DNA of 64,000 nt from assembly GCF_013391415.1 (NCBI RefSeq), contig NZ_JACAXB010000006.1, positions 1 to 64,000 of the forward strand, given 5' to 3'. This document shows positions 52,804-61,473 of this stretch, piece by piece (position 1 is the first letter of the stretch; every line of letters begins with the position of its first letter). The position numbers and the translations under genes are program-made. Below the pieces are notes generated by a model. It was not told where the DNA came from. It ran no database searches and worked only from the letters and a program-made list of their open reading frames with translations. The DNA is from Aquitalea sp. LB_tupeE (GTDB lineage Bacteria > Pseudomonadota > Gammaproteobacteria > Burkholderiales > Chromobacteriaceae).

Positions 52804-53706
52804 TTACAGCACCACGGCAGGCTTTTTGACAGGCTTGAGCTTGTTACCCGCCGAGTTATAAGACTGCGGTGCGGGCAGGGTTTGCGGCTCGGCCTGCTGC
52901 TCCGGTATTCCCCCCTTGGGCGGCAAGGACAGCCAGCGCACGGCGGCCAGTTCACCCGGCACCCCGGGCTGGTGCTTGCAGGTCAGGCACACCGGCTTGC
53001 CGCTGCGCTCTTTCAAGGCCTGATCCACCCGACGCCCCACCACGGCAACGCCGTGCGTACGCTGCCACTCCAGCAGGCTGTCTGCCAGATGGGGGAAGGA
53101 CGGGTCATCCTGCTTGTAATGGTTTTTATAGGCGGTGAGCCACAAATCGCCAGCCAGGTCCTGATTCAGCAATACCGTCTGATAGGCGATGGTGACCGCC
53201 GCGCCTTTTTGTACGGCATCGGCCAAGCTCAGTGCATCCGGGTTCTTCAGCCGGATGCAGCCATGGCTGCGAAAACCGGGGACGGAAGCCGGCGCATTGG
53301 TGCCGTGAAAGCCCAGGCCCAGGCGCGCCTCGCCAAAGCGAATGAAAACCGGGCCAAGCGGATTATCCGGCCCCGGCGGTACGACGGTGAGCACTGGCTT
53401 GCCCTGGTTCTTCTGCTCTTCCTGAATGGATTTGGGCACATGCCAGCTGGGGTCACGGTACACCCCGGTAATGGCATAGCTGCCAATCGGCGTCTGGGTC
53501 AGCATCTTGCCGACAGCCACCGGGTAAATTCTTTGCAACTGGCCATCCTGATAAAAAAACAGGCGGGCCTGCGGCAGATTCACCACCAGATGCTGACCGG
53601 ACTGACTCAGCTGAATATCAGGTTCGGGCATGCTGGCAGCCATGACCGACGCAGAACAGGACACCCAGACAGCAGCAGGAACAAGAAAGGAAAGCGACAA
53701 CTTCAT
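52804..53706 (-). CDS. L,D-transpeptidase (YkuD family)
   Basis: 300-residue exported enzyme that cross-links peptidoglycan or attaches proteins to it. Signal peptide [23 protein letters not shown]; YkuD domain with GFHGTNAP and the catalytic [13 protein letters not shown] containing Cys and His. The N-terminal part has [22 protein letters not shown] typical of LdtA-E. C-terminal extension of about 90 residues is Pro/Lys-rich with a Cys pair (PVCLTCKH). ATG 53706 by signal peptide. Divergent from rlmD over about 138 bp. Confidence 0.92.
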   Translation of the reverse strand: MKLSLSFLVPAAVWVSCSASVMAASMPEPDIQLSQSGQHLVVNLPQARLFFYQDGQLQRIYPVAVGKMLTQTPIGSYAITGVYRDPSWHVPKSIQEEQKNQGKPVLTVVPPGPDNPLGPVFIRFGEARLGLGFHGTNAPASVPGFRSHGCIRLKNPDALSLADAVQKGAAVTIAYQTVLLNQDLAGDLWLTAYKNHYKQDDPSFPHLADSLLEWQRTHGVAVVGRRVDQALKERSGKPVCLTCKHQPGVPGELAAVRWLSLPPKGGIPEQQAEPQTLPAPQSYNSAGNKLKPVKKPAVVL

Positions 53707-53844
53707 TGCGCACCAGACCCATGGTTTTTCACGAAAAACATGATAACAGAAATCAGCAAATCCCCGCCCCGGCAAAAACCCCTGCGCAGCAGCGCATATT
53801 TTGAGAAAATCCCGGTTTTACGCCTGATTTCCCACATCAATACA

Positions 53845-55434
53845 ATGACTCAGCAACAGACCATTGCTCTGGTCGAATCCCTTGACCACGAAGGCCGCGG
53901 GGTCGCCCACGTCGACGGCAAAACCATTTTCATCGACGGTGCATTACCTTATGAAAAGGTAATATACAGCGCATACCGCAAAAAACCCACGTACGAAAAC
54001 GCCGACACCACCAGTGTGCTGAAGGAAAGCTTCATGCGCACCACGCCGCGTTGCCCGCATTTCGGCACGTGTGGCGGCTGTTCCATGCAGCACGTGGAAT
54101 TCACCGCCCAGGTGGCCATCAAGCAGCGCGTGCTGGAAGACAACCTCAAATTCATCGGCAAGGTGAAGGCTGAGCGCATTCTCACTCCGATTGCCGGCCC
54201 TACCTGGCACTACCGTCACCGCGCACGCCTGTCCGCCCGCATGGTGCCGAAGAAAGGTGGCGTGCTGGTGGGCTTTCACGAAAAGCACTCCAGCTACATC
54301 GCAGAAATGAGTGAATGTCATATTCTGCCGAAAAACATCTCTGACATGATCATGCCGCTGCGCGAGATGATCGCCAAACTGTCGATCAACAGCCGCATGC
54401 CGCAGGTGGAAGTTGCCGTGGGCGACAAGGTGGACATCCTGGTATTCCGCAATATGGATGCCATCAACGCCGCCGATGAAAAGCTGCTGCAACAATTTGC
54501 CGACACCCACCGTCAGCCGGATCGCCCGGTACAGATCTGGCTGCAGCCCGGCGGCCCGGACACCTGCTACCCCATCTACCCGCTGGACGCACCACGCCTG
54601 ACCTACAGCCTGCCGCAGTACAGCGTGGAAATGCCGTACTACCCCACCGAGTTCACCCAGGTGAACCCGCAAATCAACGCAGTGATGGTATCGCGTGCGC
54701 TCGGCTTCCTCGACCCGCAACCGGGTGAACGCATTGCCGACATGTTCTGCGGCATCGGCAACTTCACCCTGCCGATTGCCCGCTCCGGTGCCACCGTACA
54801 CGGCATGGAAGGCAGCCAGGCACTGGTGAAGCGCGCAGTGGAAAACGCCACCCACAACGGACTGCAAGACAAGGTGAGCTATGAAATGGCCAACCTGTTT
54901 GAAGTCACGCCGGAAAGCTTTGCCGCACTGGGCAAATTCGACAAGATGCTGGTCGACCCGCCGCGCGACGGTGCCATCCAGCTGCTCAAGGCCATGACCG
55001 ACGACACCGCGCCGCAACGCATTGTCTATGTGTCCTGTAACCCGGCCACGCTGGCGCGCGACGCCGGTGTGCTGGTGCACACCAAGGGCTATACCTTGAA
55101 GGCCGCCGGTATCATTAACATGTTCCCGCACACCGCCCACGTCGAGTCCGTCGCCTGGTTCGAAAAAACCGGCCCGGCCAAGAGCCTGAAGGAAGTGGCG
55201 GAAATGGAAGCCGCGGAAGAAGCCATCCGCGAAGCCAAGCGTCTGGCCCGCAAGCAGCAGGAAGCCGAGGCAGAAGCCCGTAAACAGGCGGAACTGGCGG
55301 AAAAAGCCGCCGCCAAGGAAGCCCGCCGCCAGCACTACCTGGCCAACAAGGACTACTACGACGCCCGTAGTGCTGCCCAACAGCAGGCACGCGATGCCGC
55401 TGCCGCTGGCGAGGATGTTTCCAGCAAGGAATAA
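53845..55434 (+). CDS. rlmD: 23S rRNA uracil-C5 methyltransferase RlmD with charged tail
   Basis: SAM-dependent methyltransferase of 529 aa, expected target U1939 of 23S rRNA. TRAM domain at the start ([22 protein letters not shown] in two parts), the iron-sulfur Cys set ([10 protein letters not shown], then ECHIL), SAM region [17 protein letters not shown], and catalytic Cys in [12 protein letters not shown]. After [12 protein letters not shown], about residue 440, a further 85-90 residues of Ala/Glu/Lys/Gln-rich helix follow ([20 protein letters not shown] and so on), absent from E. coli RlmD. Start ATG 53845; the frame continues upstream across the divergent gene and is ignored. Confidence 0.93.
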   Translation: MTQQQTIALVESLDHEGRGVAHVDGKTIFIDGALPYEKVIYSAYRKKPTYENADTTSVLKESFMRTTPRCPHFGTCGGCSMQHVEFTAQVAIKQRVLEDNLKFIGKVKAERILTPIAGPTWHYRHRARLSARMVPKKGGVLVGFHEKHSSYIAEMSECHILPKNISDMIMPLREMIAKLSINSRMPQVEVAVGDKVDILVFRNMDAINAADEKLLQQFADTHRQPDRPVQIWLQPGGPDTCYPIYPLDAPRLTYSLPQYSVEMPYYPTEFTQVNPQINAVMVSRALGFLDPQPGERIADMFCGIGNFTLPIARSGATVHGMEGSQALVKRAVENATHNGLQDKVSYEMANLFEVTPESFAALGKFDKMLVDPPRDGAIQLLKAMTDDTAPQRIVYVSCNPATLARDAGVLVHTKGYTLKAAGIINMFPHTAHVESVAWFEKTGPAKSLKEVAEMEAAEEAIREAKRLARKQQEAEAEARKQAELAEKAAAKEARRQHYLANKDYYDARSAAQQQARDAAAAGEDVSSKE

Positions 55435-55671
55435 GCTGTTTTTGGTGTTTGCCTGTAGCGTTCGACCCCAGTTGTCACCCGGAGCGAACGATGCAGGCGC
55501 ACCTGACCGACAGCTATATAGCCAGAATCAAAACCCCGGATTCACGTGTTGAACTCAAGGACACGCGGATACCGGGGTTTGTTTTTGCCTGACTTCATCC
55601 TGGCTTCAGTATGACAATGAAATAATTTGGAGTCGGGTTTTGCTGAGGTATAGCCTTGGATAGCGTATGGT
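55435..55671 (+). terminator. Spacer with terminator after rlmD
   Basis: AAACCCCGG (55531-55539) pairs with CCGGGGTTT (55572-55580), with an inner CGTGT/ACACG pairing, then GTTTTT: an extended rho-independent terminator. Upstream, CGTTCG and CGAACG flank a 20-nt loop (about 55459-55494). The rest to 55671 is AT-rich with no gene. Confidence 0.65.
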
Positions 55672-55700
55672 TTTACAGCATTCATCAACAACCCTATAAT
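55672..55700 (+). promoter_or_regulatory. Promoter of the riboswitch-controlled calpain-like gene
   Basis: TTTACA (55672-55677), exact 17-bp spacer, TATAAT (55695-55700). Transcription would start near 55707 and yield a leader of about 213 nt carrying the c-di-GMP aptamer. Confidence 0.85.
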
Positions 55701-55771
55701 ATATGTGGTTTAACAACGACATATCAGAAATTAACAATTGTAAATAAAGAAAAATCGCCACTAGAATTAGC

Positions 55772-55860
55772 TCATTACAGGCAAACCCGGTGAAAGCCGG
55801 TGACGCAAAACTAAAGGGACTACCGGAGGCCTTGCTCCCATGTCAGCCAGTTGCCCGCCA
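55772..55860 (+). promoter_or_regulatory. Cyclic di-GMP-I riboswitch (GEMM-I aptamer)
   Basis: GGCAAAC (55780-55786) pairs with GTTGCC (55850-55855) as P1. Helix P2 follows with a GAAA tetraloop (55792-55795), then the invariant GACGCAAAAC (55802-55811), a tetraloop-receptor-like CTAAAGGGACTACCGG stretch, and the closing GTCAGCCAGTTGCC typical of GEMM-I. All elements come in the family order. The aptamer ends about 60 nt before the ATG at 55920; no T-tract terminator is seen between, so translational or antitermination control is likely. Sign of control is not determinable. Confidence 0.9.
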
Positions 55861-55919
55861 CGCGACGCGCGGCCGCATGTGCACCTTTGGATTTGCCAGA
55901 TACCACTGAAGGAAAGCAC

Positions 55920-58652
55920 ATGAGCGCCTCCAATACCCTCTCTCGCCAGTCGAACAACCCGCTGGACAATGCTTCTGGCTCGCAGACTGCCGACACGATA
56001 TTGACCGGTCTGGCCAACAACGTATTGCACGATATTGCGCTACCTCTGCAAGGTGCCATGCTGCGTTCGGCGCTGCCTTTTGTCAGTGCCGCAAGCGTTA
56101 GCACCACAAGCACGGCATCCACTGCCGCTTTGGCCACTTCCACCACGACCAGCACCACCGCGGTGAAGACTGGCAGCACCGCAGCCCCCAGCTGGATTGC
56201 CACGCTGTCCGATGCCGCCCTGAAAGCCGACATGAACGCCATGTCCGGCAATGTGACTGAAGCAGGTCTCGCCAAGATGGTGACCGACCTGGCAGCCGAA
56301 CTGACCAGCAGCAAGAGCACGCTGTCCTCCAGCCAGTTCAACGACCTGAAAACCATTGTCACCAATCTGAATGTCGGTGAGACGGCGTCGTCTTACTCCC
56401 AATACACCCTGAATGCGCTGGTAAACGGCAATGCAGCCAACAGTAGCTGGACCGGTGGCGCGGCCAGCTCCAGTTCGCTGGGTAATCTGTCTGCCGGTTC
56501 GAGCGCAGCACAGCTGAATAACCTGAACGGCAAATGGCTACTCGGTACCGACCTGCCTACTTCGACCGCCACGGTTGACGGCAGAACGTTCAATATCAAT
56601 TACAGCACCAGCAAGGCTGGACTGTTCGGCAGCAGTGGCCCGCTGGCCAGCGATATCAACCAAGGCCAGTTGGGTGATTGCTACTTCCTGTCGTCGATTG
56701 CCGAAGTGGCCATCCAGAATTCCGGCATCATCCGGAACATGATTACCGACAACGGTAACGGCAGCTATGGCGTGGCATTCCATGTCAAGGGCGCGACTGA
56801 ATACGTCACCGTCAATAATGTGCTGCAAACCGGTTGCAACTCTGGGCCCAATATGTGGGCCACCTTGTTGGAAAAGGCTTACGCCCAGTTGCAGGCAATC
56901 AATGTCACCACGGGTAACAGCTATACCGGCAACAGCTTCACGGCCATCGGTAACGGCGGTCTGCCGGAATATGCACTTGAGTCTATCACCGGTGCTTCGC
57001 AGATCACCGACTACAGCGGCAGCGGCACCAGCTGGCTGTGCCGTACTTATAATTCTTCGCTGTCCGGTACCGGCTCGCAAAGCGGCCTGAGCAATGCCAC
57101 GGTATTGAGCTCGCTCAAAACCCATCTGGCAGCCGGGGATGACGTGGTACTGTCGTCCTATACTTGGAGTTACGATGCCGCAGGCAAGGTGCAACTGGTG
57201 GCAGGCCACGCCATGTCGGTTTACGGCATTGATGCCGCCAACGGTAACCTGGAAATCCGCAACCCGTGGGGTAGCCAAACAGGCCAGTACTGGAACACTA
57301 CTTTTGAGGTCAGCCTGTCTACCCTGCTGGCCGCTGGCGATACCATCACCGTGGACAATGCCGGTGGCTCGGTTCCTGTCACCTCGAAAGCACCGGTCAT
57401 CACCGCCCAGACGGCAGACCAGACGATTGCCGCCAACCATGCTTTCTCGGTATCGCTGGGTAATGTCTTTACCGACCCGCAAAACCAGGCACTCAGCTAC
57501 AAAGTGACCCTGGCCAATGGTCAGGTCTTGCCGTCGTGGATGACTTACAACGCCAGCACCAACACCCTGTCCGGCACCACGCCGCTGACCAGCAGCAGCA
57601 CCCAGGTCATGGTGAAGGTAACGGACACCTCCGGTCTGTCTGCATCGGAAACCTTCACCATCAACGATACCGCCTACGCACCGACGTTGAGCAAGGCAAC
57701 TGCCACCCAACTGGTGACTCCGGGCCACACCTTCAGCATTGCCCTGCCCGCCGGTACCTTCACCGACCCGCAAGGCGAAACCCTCAGCTACAGCGCCAAA
57801 CTGGCAAGCGGTGCCGCGCTGCCGTCCTGGCTCAGCTTCAACGCCCAGACCCAGACTTTCAGCGGTACCGCGCCCACGGCCAATACTTCGCTATCCCTGC
57901 AAGTCACAGCCAGCAACCAGGCAGGTCTGTCCACTTCGGAGACCTTCACCCTGAATGATGGCTATGCTGCGCCGACACTGAATCAGCAAACTGCTACGCA
58001 AACCATCAATGCCGGCAAGGCATTCAGCTTTACCCTGCCGTCCACCACCTTTATCGACCCGCAAGGCTTGGCGCTCACCTACAAGGCGGCGCTGGATAAT
58101 GGTCAGGCTTTGCCCAGCTGGTTGAACTTCAATGCCCAGACCGAAACCTTCTCGGGCACCGCGCCGAGCACGGCAGGCAGTTTCTCGGTCAAGCTTACCG
58201 CTACCGACAGCGCCGGTTTGTCCACCTCGGAAACCTTCTCCATCAACGATATCGCCACGGCACTGAAAGCGCCGGTGCTGAACCCGCTGCCACTGATGGT
58301 CGGTTTCAATGCCAATGGCACGCTGAATATCAGCGTACCGCAAGGCACGTTTACCGACCCGCAAGGCTTGACCCTGACCTACGCTGCCAGTCAGTCCAAT
58401 GGCCAGGCACTGCCCAGCTGGATCACCTTCAACGCCCAGAACGACACTTTTACTGCCACGCTAGGCCATCAGACCGAATCGGCCACCATCACGGTAAAAG
58501 CCACCGACACGGCAGGCCTGTCCGCCAGCGAAACCTTCTCGCTGACCTTGGGTGCCGCAGCAGCAAGCCATGGTGTGGTTGGCGAAGCAGCACCGACCAT
58601 CTCCCTGGTCGGCATCCACCAGACAAGTGGTGCAGACCTGCACGCAGCCTGA
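55920..58652 (+). CDS. Secreted calpain-like cysteine protease with cadherin/Ig-like repeats
   Basis: 910-residue protein without Sec signal or membrane helix. Domains: Ala/Ser/Thr-rich N-terminus 1-200; peptidase C2 (calpain) domain about 205-480 with catalytic Cys254 in QGQLGDCYFLSS, His430 in AGHAMSVYGID and Asn448 in IRNPWGS, so the triad is complete; then four repeats of about 95 aa (491-584, 586-680, 685-778, 784-878), each with F(T/I)DPQ, LPSW, FNAQ and GLS.SETF, resembling cadherin-like/putative-Ig repeats. No RTX nonapeptides are visible. The Ser/Ala-rich C-terminal 32 residues may be the type I secretion signal. GAAGGAAAGCAC precedes ATG 55920. Controlled by the upstream c-di-GMP riboswitch; convergent with the exporter operon. 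Confidence 0.9.
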   Translation: MSASNTLSRQSNNPLDNASGSQTADTILTGLANNVLHDIALPLQGAMLRSALPFVSAASVSTTSTASTAALATSTTTSTTAVKTGSTAAPSWIATLSDAALKADMNAMSGNVTEAGLAKMVTDLAAELTSSKSTLSSSQFNDLKTIVTNLNVGETASSYSQYTLNALVNGNAANSSWTGGAASSSSLGNLSAGSSAAQLNNLNGKWLLGTDLPTSTATVDGRTFNINYSTSKAGLFGSSGPLASDINQGQLGDCYFLSSIAEVAIQNSGIIRNMITDNGNGSYGVAFHVKGATEYVTVNNVLQTGCNSGPNMWATLLEKAYAQLQAINVTTGNSYTGNSFTAIGNGGLPEYALESITGASQITDYSGSGTSWLCRTYNSSLSGTGSQSGLSNATVLSSLKTHLAAGDDVVLSSYTWSYDAAGKVQLVAGHAMSVYGIDAANGNLEIRNPWGSQTGQYWNTTFEVSLSTLLAAGDTITVDNAGGSVPVTSKAPVITAQTADQTIAANHAFSVSLGNVFTDPQNQALSYKVTLANGQVLPSWMTYNASTNTLSGTTPLTSSSTQVMVKVTDTSGLSASETFTINDTAYAPTLSKATATQLVTPGHTFSIALPAGTFTDPQGETLSYSAKLASGAALPSWLSFNAQTQTFSGTAPTANTSLSLQVTASNQAGLSTSETFTLNDGYAAPTLNQQTATQTINAGKAFSFTLPSTTFIDPQGLALTYKAALDNGQALPSWLNFNAQTETFSGTAPSTAGSFSVKLTATDSAGLSTSETFSINDIATALKAPVLNPLPLMVGFNANGTLNISVPQGTFTDPQGLTLTYAASQSNGQALPSWITFNAQNDTFTATLGHQTESATITVKATDTAGLSASETFSLTLGAAAASHGVVGEAAPTISLVGIHQTSGADLHAA

Positions 58653-58666
58653 GCCTTTCACCAACA

Positions 58667-58702
58667 AAAACGGCCTGTTGTCCATGGACAGCAGGCCGTT
58701 TT
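58667..58702. terminator. Bidirectional terminator of calpain-like gene and exporter operon
   Basis: AAAACGGCCTG (58667-58677) pairs with CAGGCCGTTTT (58692-58702), with inner TGTCC/GGACA pairing, and A/T tracts outside. It lies between the convergent genes. Confidence 0.9.
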
Positions 58703-58723
58703 GTTATTTGCCCTGCCCGGCAA

Positions 58724-60088
58724 TCAGGGCGAGGGCTGCGACTGGCCTGACTGAAAATGACGGTCCAGCAAGGCCAGGTCTGCCTGCTCAATGGCACCGC
58801 TGGCGGCACGTAGTGCAATCCAGCTCACCAGCTGGTTATATTGCGCCAGCAGCAAATCACGCCGCGCCTGATACAGCTGCTCCTCGCTATTGAGGATATC
58901 GGTCAGCGTTTTCACACCGGCCACCAGCCCGAGCTTGCTGGCCTTTACCGTTTCGGCGCTGGAGAACACGGCTTTTTGCAGCGAGGCTACCTTGCGCGCC
59001 CCGGTGCTCACGCCGTAATACTGCCGGCTGACTTCCAGTTCTACTTGTGCGCGGGCATTGTCCAGTTCTGCCTGGGCCTGTCGATACTGTGCCGCACTTT
59101 GGGCAAGCTGGGCAGTGTTGTAACCACCATTGAACAGCGGCAGGCTCACCTCCACGCCGATGACGTTCTGACTGATACGCTGATTGATGGTGGAGACCGA
59201 ACTGGCACTGGAGCGGTCCTTGCTGGCCACCAGATCCAGCGTTGGATAATTGCCGGCGCGGCTACGTTTGACCTCCTGCTCGGCAATGCGCAGGTTCTGT
59301 TGTGCTGCCTGAATGTCCGGGCTGCTGGCCAGCGCCTTGTCGCGCCACTGCGCCAGCTCGCCTTCCGGGCCCAGATAGCGGCCAATGTCTTCCTGCGGCT
59401 CTGCCAGCACACTGCTGCGCTGGCCGGTGGTGGCTTGCAAGGTACGTTCGGCTATCTGCTGCATGCTGCGCGCTTCCAGCAGCTCCGCCTCGGCCATGGC
59501 CATGCGGGCTTCTGCATCATGAATGTCGGTCACCGTGCCATCACCCTGATCAAACAGCTTCTGTGCCTGGGTACGTGCGGCTTGCAGCGCATGCAGCTTG
59601 GCTTCACTGAGTGCCAGGTTTTTCTGTGACAGCAGCACACCCAGATAGGCCGACAGATAACGCAATACCAGTTCGTTTTCCTTGCGGGCAAACAGCGCGT
59701 GGCTGTAGTCCACCCGCGCTAGGCCTTGCTGATACAGCGCCCAGCGTTGCAGGTTGAACAATGGCTGACGCAACTGGATGGCCGCGTCCTGACTCATGTA
59801 ATTGAGTGGCGAGGTGGAAATGGCACCGGTAAAGTCCGGTGCCGTATCGCTGCCGGTCACCTTGCTGCGGTTGAAGCTGGCATTGACAGTGGGCAGTAAT
59901 TGCGCGCGGCCCATCGGGCCATTGGCTTCGCCAGCTTCGCGCTCGGCCGTGGCTGCCTGATATTGCGCGTCGTAGGCACGGGCCAGTTGCAGGCCTTCCA
60001 GCAAGCCATAACCCGCAGACAGGGCCGGCATCGCCAGCAGGCAGGCTGCAACCAACAGCGCCAGGCGAAACAGCGGACGCTTTGTCAT
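58724..60088 (-). CDS. Type I secretion outer membrane channel, TolC family
   Basis: 454-residue outer-membrane efflux protein. Signal peptide MTKRPLFRLALLVAACLLAMPALS; then TolC-type GYGLLEGLQLARAYDAQYQAA, repeated coiled-coil heptads (two structural repeats about 30-230 and 240-430) and the beta-barrel segments with LRQPLFNLQRW and VSLPLFNGGYNTAQLAQS. It is the last gene of the exporter operon and its ATG shares a base with the adaptor stop. A dedicated porin, rather than the housekeeping TolC, is inferred from its operon position. Confidence 0.92.
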   Translation of the reverse strand: MTKRPLFRLALLVAACLLAMPALSAGYGLLEGLQLARAYDAQYQAATAEREAGEANGPMGRAQLLPTVNASFNRSKVTGSDTAPDFTGAISTSPLNYMSQDAAIQLRQPLFNLQRWALYQQGLARVDYSHALFARKENELVLRYLSAYLGVLLSQKNLALSEAKLHALQAARTQAQKLFDQGDGTVTDIHDAEARMAMAEAELLEARSMQQIAERTLQATTGQRSSVLAEPQEDIGRYLGPEGELAQWRDKALASSPDIQAAQQNLRIAEQEVKRSRAGNYPTLDLVASKDRSSASSVSTINQRISQNVIGVEVSLPLFNGGYNTAQLAQSAAQYRQAQAELDNARAQVELEVSRQYYGVSTGARKVASLQKAVFSSAETVKASKLGLVAGVKTLTDILNSEEQLYQARRDLLLAQYNQLVSWIALRAASGAIEQADLALLDRHFQSGQSQPSP

Positions 60089-61473
60089 CAGCTTTCCTTG
60101 AAGGCCAGATTCATGCGATCGAGCACTGGCTTGAGCAGATAGCGCAGCATGGTACGCTCGCCACTCTTGATGACAATGCTGGCCGGCATGCCGGGCTTGA
60201 CCTGCTGATCCCCCAGCAAGCGCATGCCAGCCGGTGTTACCTTCACTTGTGCCAGGTAGTAGGGCATGCCGGTTTTGGCATCCAGCAAGCGGTCGGCCGA
60301 GAAAGTGGCCACCTCGCCGGGTATCACCGGGGTGGTTTGCTGGTTGAGCGCGGGGAAGCTGACATCCACCGGCAGGCCGGGGCGCACCTTGGCACTCATC
60401 GCCGGGTCCACCATGGCTTCGATCAGCAAGGGCTGGTTATCCGGCACCACTTCCATCAGTGGCTGTCCTGCCTGCACCACCCCGCCCACGGTATGAACTT
60501 TCAAGCCCAGCACCCGGCCTGCCAGCGGCGCACGGATGGTGCTGTTGCGCAGCACATAGCGCTGGGCGGCCAGCCGGTCACGCAGAGTTGCGGTCTCTTT
60601 CTGGATGTCGGTGAGCTGCGATTCCACTTCTTTCTGGTAATCCTGCTTGCGCGCCAGTTGGCGCAGCCGGGTTTCGGCAATGCTGTCCTGCACCCGGCCA
60701 ATGCTGGAAATGGTATCGGCCAGCTGGCCACGGATTTCCGCTGCAGCGCGTTCCAGCTGATATAGCCGGTTTTTGGGCACATAACCGCCAGCAGCCAGGT
60801 CGCGAATGCCTTCCAGCTCCTTGTCCTGCCATTTGCTTTGTTCGGCCCGCGCCGCCTTCATGCCTTGCAGGCCACGCAATTGCTCCTGCAAGCCCTTGAT
60901 GTTTTCATCCTGTGCCTGCAGTTCGTCACGCAGGCCGTCGCGCCGGGTATGAAACAACTGGGTTTGCAGCTGCTTGGCCTGCTGCACCCGCGCTTCATTA
61001 CCCGGCAGTTCCTGCCCCAGTTGATCAAGCTCGGCAGAAAAGTTCAGGACAGGGCTGCCCTCGCGCTCGGCCAGCAGTCGGTCTTCAATGGCACGGGCGG
61101 TGATGAACTGCGCCAGAATGCTGCCCATCTGTGCCCTTGCTTCGGTATCGTTCAGCGTCAGCAGGGCCTGGTCTTTGCGCACCACATCGCCTTCGTTCAC
61201 CAGCAGTTTTTCCACGCTGCCACCGGTCAGGTGCTGCACGGTCTGGCGGTTGCTGGCCACGATGACACTGCCATTGGCGGTCACCCCCTCGTCCAGCGGA
61301 GCCAGTGCGGCCCACAGCACAAAGCCACCAAAGCCGATCAACAACACGTTCAATCCCCTGCGCCCCACGCGCTTGTCGTCGGTATCCACTCGGCCAAAGG
61401 GTTCAATCGCGGACGGGGTAGCAGGCGTAGCCTGATCCCGGCGCAATGCAGTCAGTTTGCGGAACAGATTCAT
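60088..61473 (-). CDS. Type I secretion membrane fusion (HlyD/PrtE-type) adaptor
   Basis: 461 aa. One N-terminal membrane helix about 38-60 (GLNVLLIGFGGFVLWAALAPL), then GSVIVASNRQTVQHLTGGSVEKLLVNEGD in two parts (lipoyl half-motif), a long coiled-coil hairpin about 130-300, the second half lipoyl motif with RAPLAGRVLGLKVHT, and the C-terminal beta domain ending QVKPGMPASIVIKSGERTML. It overlaps the ATPase stop by four bases, as in PrtDEF systems. Confidence 0.93.
   Translation of the reverse strand: MNLFRKLTALRRDQATPATPSAIEPFGRVDTDDKRVGRRGLNVLLIGFGGFVLWAALAPLDEGVTANGSVIVASNRQTVQHLTGGSVEKLLVNEGDVVRKDQALLTLNDTEARAQMGSILAQFITARAIEDRLLAEREGSPVLNFSAELDQLGQELPGNEARVQQAKQLQTQLFHTRRDGLRDELQAQDENIKGLQEQLRGLQGMKAARAEQSKWQDKELEGIRDLAAGGYVPKNRLYQLERAAAEIRGQLADTISSIGRVQDSIAETRLRQLARKQDYQKEVESQLTDIQKETATLRDRLAAQRYVLRNSTIRAPLAGRVLGLKVHTVGGVVQAGQPLMEVVPDNQPLLIEAMVDPAMSAKVRPGLPVDVSFPALNQQTTPVIPGEVATFSADRLLDAKTGMPYYLAQVKVTPAGMRLLGDQQVKPGMPASIVIKSGERTMLRYLLKPVLDRMNLAFKES

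Noticed and set aside
52882-53844. Long N-terminal extension of RlmD
   Set aside because: The extension is antisense to the L,D-transpeptidase gene and has no RlmD homology; the TRAM domain begins at 53845.
57390-58652. RTX toxin repeats in the calpain-like protein
   Set aside because: No GGxGxDxxx nonapeptide occurs; the repeats are of cadherin/Ig type.
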